Shown in pieces: positions 57,813 through 64,000 of a stretch of DNA of 64,000 nucleotides; position 1 is the first letter of the stretch; every line of letters starts with the position of its first letter. The position numbers and the translations under genes are program-made. This DNA is from Terfezia claveryi (lineage: Eukaryota > Ascomycota > Pezizomycetes > Pezizales > Pezizaceae): contig WHUX01000106.1 in NCBI GenBank assembly GCA_015179025.1, positions 121,125 through 185,124 of the forward strand. Reading direction: 5' to 3'. The notes beneath the pieces are model-generated. The model did not search any database. It had not been told where the DNA came from and worked only from the letters and a program-made list of their open reading frames with translations.

Positions 57813-58538
57813 AATATTTTTGGTGATGTTGTATACTCGTAGTTACAGCCTACCTGTAACATTACACCCCTTGTTTATAATACCTTATAGACATTACTAG
57901 TGACACTAATATGTCTATGCTTAGGAGACTGCTCAGTACTGGGTCTAATGACCACATAGCTGATAATTATAATACTAGTGTCACTTAAACCTAGCAACAA
58001 GTTGAGGATTTTATCCAATGCCAGTACTTATCTATTTAGAGTCCACTCTCACTACAAGACACTTAGGGACCTCATCAAATAGAACTACCAGTCTCCATGT
58101 CCACTTCCTCAGAAGAACCTATTATTTAATTAGTTATGCTCTCAAGGTCATGACTACTATTCTCGAGCTCTACATAACTAGGACTATCTCAGAAGGGCAA
58201 GCAACTAGTATTTCATCGCCAAATACTAGCACCAGACTCCTTTGCAACTATAAGCTCCTCAAGCAGCTAGAAGAAGAGAAAGAAGCACTTTTACAAGAGG
58301 TTTGCAAGGTTTAGGTAGTACAACAATCCAATTCCCCTTTTATTCAGCGAACAGTAGCTGATATACAGAATACAGCTAACGCTGCTACTGCTAGACAAGC
58401 TAAGTTGTCAAGTGATATGAGTGCTGCACTCACTCAGATACAAGATTTAATCCTTAAAGGACAAAATATTCAAGCCGACAAATTCAGAATTGTCCACTAC
58501 AATATCGGATGGCTAAGAAATCAAGCCGAACAATACTA

Positions 58539-60782
58539 GAATCCGGCACTGGGTTTCCGCTCAATACCGAGTTTCTGCTTACTTGTATATATTTCAAATA
58601 ATATACATAAAATAAGGGCAGATGCTATTTACAGAACCTAAGAGACTGCCTGATGTAACTAATAGATGGTGGAGGCATACTAGAGAGCTGGCGTTAGATG
58701 TGGGGTGTCCTAGGGTTGGTTGAGGGGCCAGGGGTCAGCGTATTGGAGGGAGGGGGGAGTGCTGGCATAGTGAAGATAGGTGATTCTGAACCATTGTCAG
58801 ACTCATTCTCGATCTCATAGTAGCTAGAGGAGTCACTGGGAATGTCGATTGGACTGGCTGCTTTTTGAGGTTTGGTTCGGGAGCATTTAGTAAGATGTCT
58901 TTGATGGGATGTCTTAGCTGCACTCTTGCGTAATTTTGATGTCTGTGCACGCTGGTGTTTAGCAGCCTCTTGCGTAGCCTTTTTCATAGCCTTTTTCAAA
59001 TCTGCCTTCTCTTGTGCTTGATAAAGACTTGCAATTTCCTGACCATCAAGTATATGTCCTAACTTCAGCTCTTTCTTGCCTAGATGATACCCATCATGCT
59101 CCGCATTTTTTGAATTAGCTGCCTGCCACTGCTCAAATGTTTGTTGAACCAACTATTGATCTCGCTCTCGAGCAATCCCAAATCATGATAGTAGATCTAC
59201 CAAGTTCTCTAATATATGCTCACGAGCTTCTGAATTAGTTTCCTGTACTAGTAGAAGCTTCTATTGGCGAACTAAATGAGTTATTTAACTAGAGTTCTTT
59301 AGTGTTGGAGGTGTTAGGTTAGCTGCAATAGCTGCTGGAGGGATTTCTGTATGGAGTATTTGTTGTTTAGTCAGGAGTTTATTCAGAACAACTCGAGGAT
59401 TAAATAGATATAGCCCACATGTCTCAAATGCCTTCATAATAGATGACTGTATATAAGTAGCTTGTTGTGCTTGTAGGTATATTAGAAGAAAGTTGCCTTT
59501 GTGAATACCATAAACCCCACGTCGAACATAATCATCTACTGCTTTGCTATAATGATATTGTAAAGGTCCAAAGAGGCCAATATCTAAAGGCTGTAGGATA
59601 TGTGTAAAGTGTGGAGGAAGACAATATAGAGCAATCTGATATATATCATAATACTCTATAAACTCCATTGTAATATGAGAATAATGCCTACCAAGAATTA
59701 GCATTCTCTACTCCTCATTTGCAATATTTTGAGTATGAAGATCAAAAATATTCTCTACCTAATCTAAACTTAATGCTCAATCTGTCCATCCTTTAGGAGA
59801 ATATGTAAAACAAAATGCCTTAGACTTTGTAACATGACCAGTAAACTAATGCTATCCCATATAGTGGTTAGCTCCTTATATATAATAAGAGAAGCTAATA
59901 CTCATCCATCTATAGATATACACACTATTACAGTAAGTAGCTCTCGATTTCCATCATCCATTATTTTAAACCTTCATCCTTGATATATATATATTACCTT
60001 AGACCGTTCTACCAATCCCATCAAAAACTCTTTTTCATTTATGTTATATATATTCTATTGCTAAATCTTTTTAGATACCATAATTCATTTAATCTTAGTA
60101 AAGTGATCTCGAATAATGTGTGGATCCTCCGCCTCTACTCAACTCCACTCTAGAAGGCTAGTTGATTTTATTGCTAGCTTTGGATGTCAATTTAAAAACT
60201 ATGTAATCTTATTCTCTCCAATAGTAGCTCTAATAATTAATTCTGCTGCTTGTCTAACATGCTCTATATATGGTGGAAAACCACAATTCTCTAGATTCTG
60301 TATCCACCGTACTACAGACTTTTTATCTGTAGGTATCAACAGCTGTTGATTGGAGTGAGCGGCAAAATAAGGTTTTGCACCCTTTTGTCTTCTACGTAAT
60401 ATCGAGTATGGTATCATGAATGCACTTTCAGAATCTCAAAGTGACATAGTACTAGCTTGGATTGCATTCAGCACCTTCTGCATAGTGTCTTCCTACTGTA
60501 CTTAAGCCTTTGCAGCTTCTTCTATAACTTGATATGCTTCATCTATATAACACTAATGCTGTTAGTACCTCAACACTATACCTATACATATGATACTTAC
60601 ATTATATATAACGCTTCTATATAGTCTGGAGGATTGGGTACTAGCGCTATGAGGAGGACTGTTAATTTTCTATGCAAGAATACTTGCTCTGCTTTCTTAT
60701 TTGAGATATTATCAGCCACAAAAAAAGCAAAAAAAGGCATAAGCAGAAACCTAGTGGTGAGCAGAATCCTGGTGCCAGATTC
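58539..60782 (-). mobile_element. Fot1/pogo DNA transposon, 2244 bp, nested in the gypsy gag region
   Basis: Terminal inverted repeats of 43 bp: the left end 58539-58581 (GAATCCGGCACTGGGTTTCC...) and the reverse complement of 60740-60782 (GAATCTGGCACCAGGATTCT...) agree at 33 of 43 positions. A TA duplication flanks it (58537-58538 and 60783-60784), the hallmark of Tc1/mariner/pogo insertion. The transposase is on the minus strand. The gypsy reading frame before the element (RNQAEQY) can be continued after it, supporting a clean insertion. Confidence 0.88.
58694..60417 (-). pseudogene. Fot1/pogo transposase, decayed copy B
   Basis: The N-terminal CENP-B/Tc5-type HTH part is at 60417-60199 (RRRQKGAKPYFAAHS ... 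SVVRWIQNLENCGFPP). The DDE catalytic core is at 59704-59285 (YSHITMEFIEYYDIYQIALY, CLPPHFTHILQPLDIGLFGP, IMKAFETCGLYLFNPRVVL). The Lys-rich C-terminal tail is at 59152-58694 (KADLKKAMKKATQEAAKHQR). The middle Asp motif, expected as LILDGHxSH, reads LILGRHYSH, so the catalytic Asp appears lost. Stops and frame breaks separate the three pieces. Confidence 0.85.
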
Positions 60783-63700
60783 TATCTCTACTATAACTGA
60801 CGATTCGGGACTATAGAAAACCGTTTCAATGGAATGGAGAACCGACTTACTTAGCTAGAAGGACAAGTGCTTGTACCACGACCTATCCCACTACACAATG
60901 GCCTCACACAACAATTGGAATAAGCAGCAGGAAACCCACCACTATCTCTACCGATACTTCAACCTGTAGGACCACTACGAGATCCTACTCTACTATGACC
61001 ACTAATGCCATCAGTACCACTAATGCTACCAGCACAGGTTGCAGGAAAGGCACCTTCTCCTACAAAATTTAAGGGTAAATGAATACAATTAGAAGGCTGA
61101 ATCCTTCAGATAAATGATTATTTTCTAATTAGCCTCATCCGAAATGAAGTCAGAAGCTTACTTATATTGGTCTATGTTTGGAATGGAAGGCACTGAATTA
61201 GTGAAAGGCTAATAAGATAAGTTACACTATTTAGAATGAGGCAAAGAAGGCTATAAAAATATACTATAAGGACCTCTATTAGGGAGATCGATCTTATCAA
61301 GAGATAACATAGCTGAAAAAAACAGGATGTATTATCATTTATCTCATGGAAATTGACTGACTTGATATTTATGCTAAAATCTTCGATACATAGATAATTA
61401 ATATAGTTATCTCTAACCTTCCTCATAACCTCCGAGTATCAATAGCCTACTATAAGCAGCTTTGACAACAACCTGCTCTTTAAAGACAGAAACTTATCGA
61501 GATGGATGTTATTAGTACTGAATTCCAAAGCTGTAACTGCAATCTCCCTCCTACTCAACCAGCATCAAAGAAACATATATTTGAGGAACAAATACAACCT
61601 CAAAGTAGAGTACCTTCTACTACCAGGACAAATACAAGGGACCTATGAATACACAAAGCAATATGAGATGCAAGGATGCGAGAAGGAAGGTACTTATCTT
61701 GTAGATATACTGGTCATCGAGCGGCTAAGTGTACTTGCGGAAAATTAGCTACTAAACTCTCCTCTAAGCCAAAAAATACCACTTCTACTAGTCAGGCACT
61801 AGTACTTACCAATAAAAAAGCTTGAACCGATAAAAGACAACTTCAGATCACAGAACTTGGTTCGGAAGGAAAAGAGTTAGGAAATGAGTAAGGAGTACCT
61901 TACCTGCTGTCAGACATACTCCTAAACATTCTCTTCTCCTGATGGTTTGGATTCTTATTGCTGAGGAAGAAGTTGAAGTAGTAGTAGCCTATGGAGCTAG
62001 TGCTCTAATTATTGGAAAGAGATTGGCAGTTAAGTTGGGAATTTGGAAAAGAGCTAGGGAAGTTAAAGTTAGGTAGGGAGATAGATCTCGAATTTCTAGA
62101 GGAAAATATGTGGTTAATACTAGATATGATATATTGGATTCTTCTTCTCATTTTCTAGGTAAGTTCAAGATGGATGCCGAAGTTTTGGATATTAGAAACA
62201 ATAATGTTATTTTAGGTTTATCTTAGTTGGAAAAAAATAGATTTTTAGTGGATACTCAGGACAAGTGCCTGAGACAGGTTTCTATAAGTTTAATTATTTC
62301 GTATTCTGTTAGATGGATTCCTACTATTTCTGTTCTTGAAGTTGAAGAGCCACTAGAAGATGGTGAGGTTTACTTATTATTAATATAAGTAAACGATACT
62401 CTCATTATGCATATTGCTTTACTGTAGAACAGCCAGCTAGACTCCCTAAATACAAGCCATGGGACCATGAAATCCCCCTCCAAGACATAACTGCAAAGAT
62501 ACCATTCGGGACTATCTACAAGACAACATAGGAGGAAGATGAAGCACACCAAAAGTACCTTGATAAAAATCTTCCTACTACCAAGTCTGATATACACGCT
62601 CCTCTGCCGGTACACCCATCCTATTTGTTCAAAAAAAGGTTGAATCCTTAAGGATATGTGTTAACTACCAATCCTGTAATCGCCTTACTATTCCAAACAA
62701 ATACCCACTCCCTCTCATCTCCGAGTTACTCGATATAACTCGTAGAGGTAAATGGTTCACTCGATTGGACCTTAAGAATGGGTTAAACCTTATTAGAATC
62801 GTATCAGGAAATGAATGGAAGACAGCATTCAGGACAAAGAAGGGACTATTCGAGTATATCGTGATACCATTTGGGTTGACTAATACCTCCACTTACTTTT
62901 AAGAAATAATAAATATGATCTTCAAGGATATGGAAGGATATATCTAGTACTTGGACGATATACTCATCTATGGAGGTGAGACAGAGGAAGAACATCAACA
63001 AATAGTCGAAAAAGTTCTTCCGTAATGCATCCAACATGGGTTAGCCATTAACTTCACAAAGTCTGAGTTTTATGTTTGGGAGACCTTATTCCTCGGTCCC
63101 ATTATCAATGGTCAACATGTTCAAATAGATCCTTTTAAGTTCTAAACCATGTCCAAGTGGCCTATTCCTACCAAAAAGAAAGATGTTCATATATTCCTAG
63201 ACTTTGCTAATTACTATCATAAATTAATTGCCAACTATAGTGCAAAAGTACATCCCTTAATTAATTTGACAAAAGATGTTCCTTTCAGTTGAGGATATGA
63301 GCAACAGCAAGCCTTTAATGACCTCCAAGAACAATTCCTCACAGCCTCCATCCTTATACAGTTTGACAGACAACTCAAGACAATCATAGAGACTCATGCT
63401 AGTAACCAAGCTATCGCTGGTATTCTCTCTCAATATCATATTATCAATGGAGGAAAGCAGCTTTACCCTATTGAATACCATGTGAAAACCCTCTCCGCAC
63501 TTAACGCAACTGGCTTATCCATAATAAAGAGTTGTTTGTAATTATGGATTGCTTCTGGAAGTGGCAAGATTGGTTGGTTGGCATTCCAGTGAATGTCTAT
63601 ATAGACTACCAAGGGTTACAATATTGCAATACCAAGCAGAAGCTCAACTTCTGTCAAGCTACCTGGTACCTCCGCATGTCTGAGTTTATCGACAATATTC

Positions 63701-64000
63701 ACTACAGACCTGGTTCAAAGATTGGTAAGCCTGAAGGCCTGTCTAGATGTGTAGGGAAGAGAAATCAAGCATGGATGCTAGATTTTTTCGAAGATGGACA
63801 ACTAATAGTACTTGAGAAAGAAGATGAAGAGGAAGCCAAAAATGTTGAAGTAGAAGGATAGATATGGCCAAATAGCAGAAGAAGGATAGACTATGGGTGG
63901 TACCCCTCAAGTTTAAGTAGAAGTGTTAAGACAGTACTATGACAGTCCAGTGGCAGGACATTGGGGAAGACATAGTACTCAGGAGCTAGTGTCAAGGAAC

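Larger units (their letters stand above)
57855..64000 (+). pseudogene. Second Ty3/gypsy retrotransposon, RIP-degraded, cut by the right edge
   Basis: A TGTAACATTACACC boundary near 57855 may be the inner end of its left LTR. A gag-like part with a coiled coil (LLKQLEEEKEALLQEV) at 58018-58536 is interrupted by the Fot1 element and resumes at about 60785. Next come a mutated zinc knuckle near 61690 (SCRYTGHRAAKC), a protease-like stretch near 61985 (GASALIIGKRLAVKLG) and reverse transcriptase at 62640-63200 ([38 protein letters not shown]). RNase H lies near 63380 (ETHASNQAIAGIL) and the frame goes on to the edge (NIHYRPGSKIGKPEGLSR). Stops and shifts are frequent (for example TAA/TAG at 62905 and 62950). 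It is clearly inactive and more decayed than the copy at 39014. Confidence 0.85.

Overview
The window reads as nuclear DNA from a filamentous ascomycete fungus (Pezizomycotina type). The genes have short introns (roughly 59-135 nt, one near 300 nt) with GT..AG ends and CTAAC/CTAAT branch points. The recognisable single-copy genes (ETR1, TSR4/PDCD2-type, PP28/PDAP1-type, NOP9) have typical fungal architecture. Most repeats carry C-to-T / G-to-A changes that turn CGA into TGA and TGG into TAG, as expected from repeat-induced point mutation (RIP). I cannot name the species. The long gene-poor stretches fit a large, transposon-rich genome.

Layout. Positions 1-9300 are almost gene-free: a partial hypothetical gene runs off the left edge, followed by a minisatellite-filled element with terminal inverted repeats (about 1321-3527), a partial inverted copy of its interior near 5500-5730, and a MITE-like element at 8840-9298. 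Positions 9367-12414 hold one hypothetical ORF and the 3' remnant of a LINE (RNase H plus zinc finger). Positions 12521-14145 are an intact-looking, very young non-autonomous LTR element whose two 267-bp LTRs look identical. Positions 15497-19594 hold two divergent orphan genes, one a multi-pass membrane protein. Positions 21195-31186 hold a MITE, ETR1, a decayed VPS34 pseudogene, a large inverted repeat of about 1.8 kb, and a TSR4 homologue. Positions 33384-37590 hold the PP28-type gene and NOP9 in the same direction.

From about 37.6 kb to the right edge the window is an AT-rich transposon graveyard. It contains a complete 6168-bp Ty3/gypsy chromoviral element (39014-45181) with three nonsense codons in pol, a decayed Fot1/pogo transposase (about 47.1-49.0 kb), and an 80-bp tandem array. 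Next comes an element of about 8.3 kb with a Plavaka-like transposase and a DUF6532-like gene (about 49.53-57.81 kb). A second, heavily mutated Ty3/gypsy copy (about 57.86-64.0 kb) has a 2244-bp Fot1/pogo element inserted in its gag region (58539-60782, TA target duplication).

How it works together: the housekeeping genes serve mitochondrial fatty-acid synthesis (ETR1), ribosome biogenesis (NOP9 and TSR4) and an RNA/phosphoprotein role (PP28). They look like unrelated neighbours separated by transposon debris. I found no secondary-metabolite cluster, no CRISPR and no convincing intact RNA gene. The most unusual items are the Plavaka-like element with its extra genes, the VPS34 pseudogene beside a large palindrome, the minisatellite-filled TIR element and the very young LTR element.
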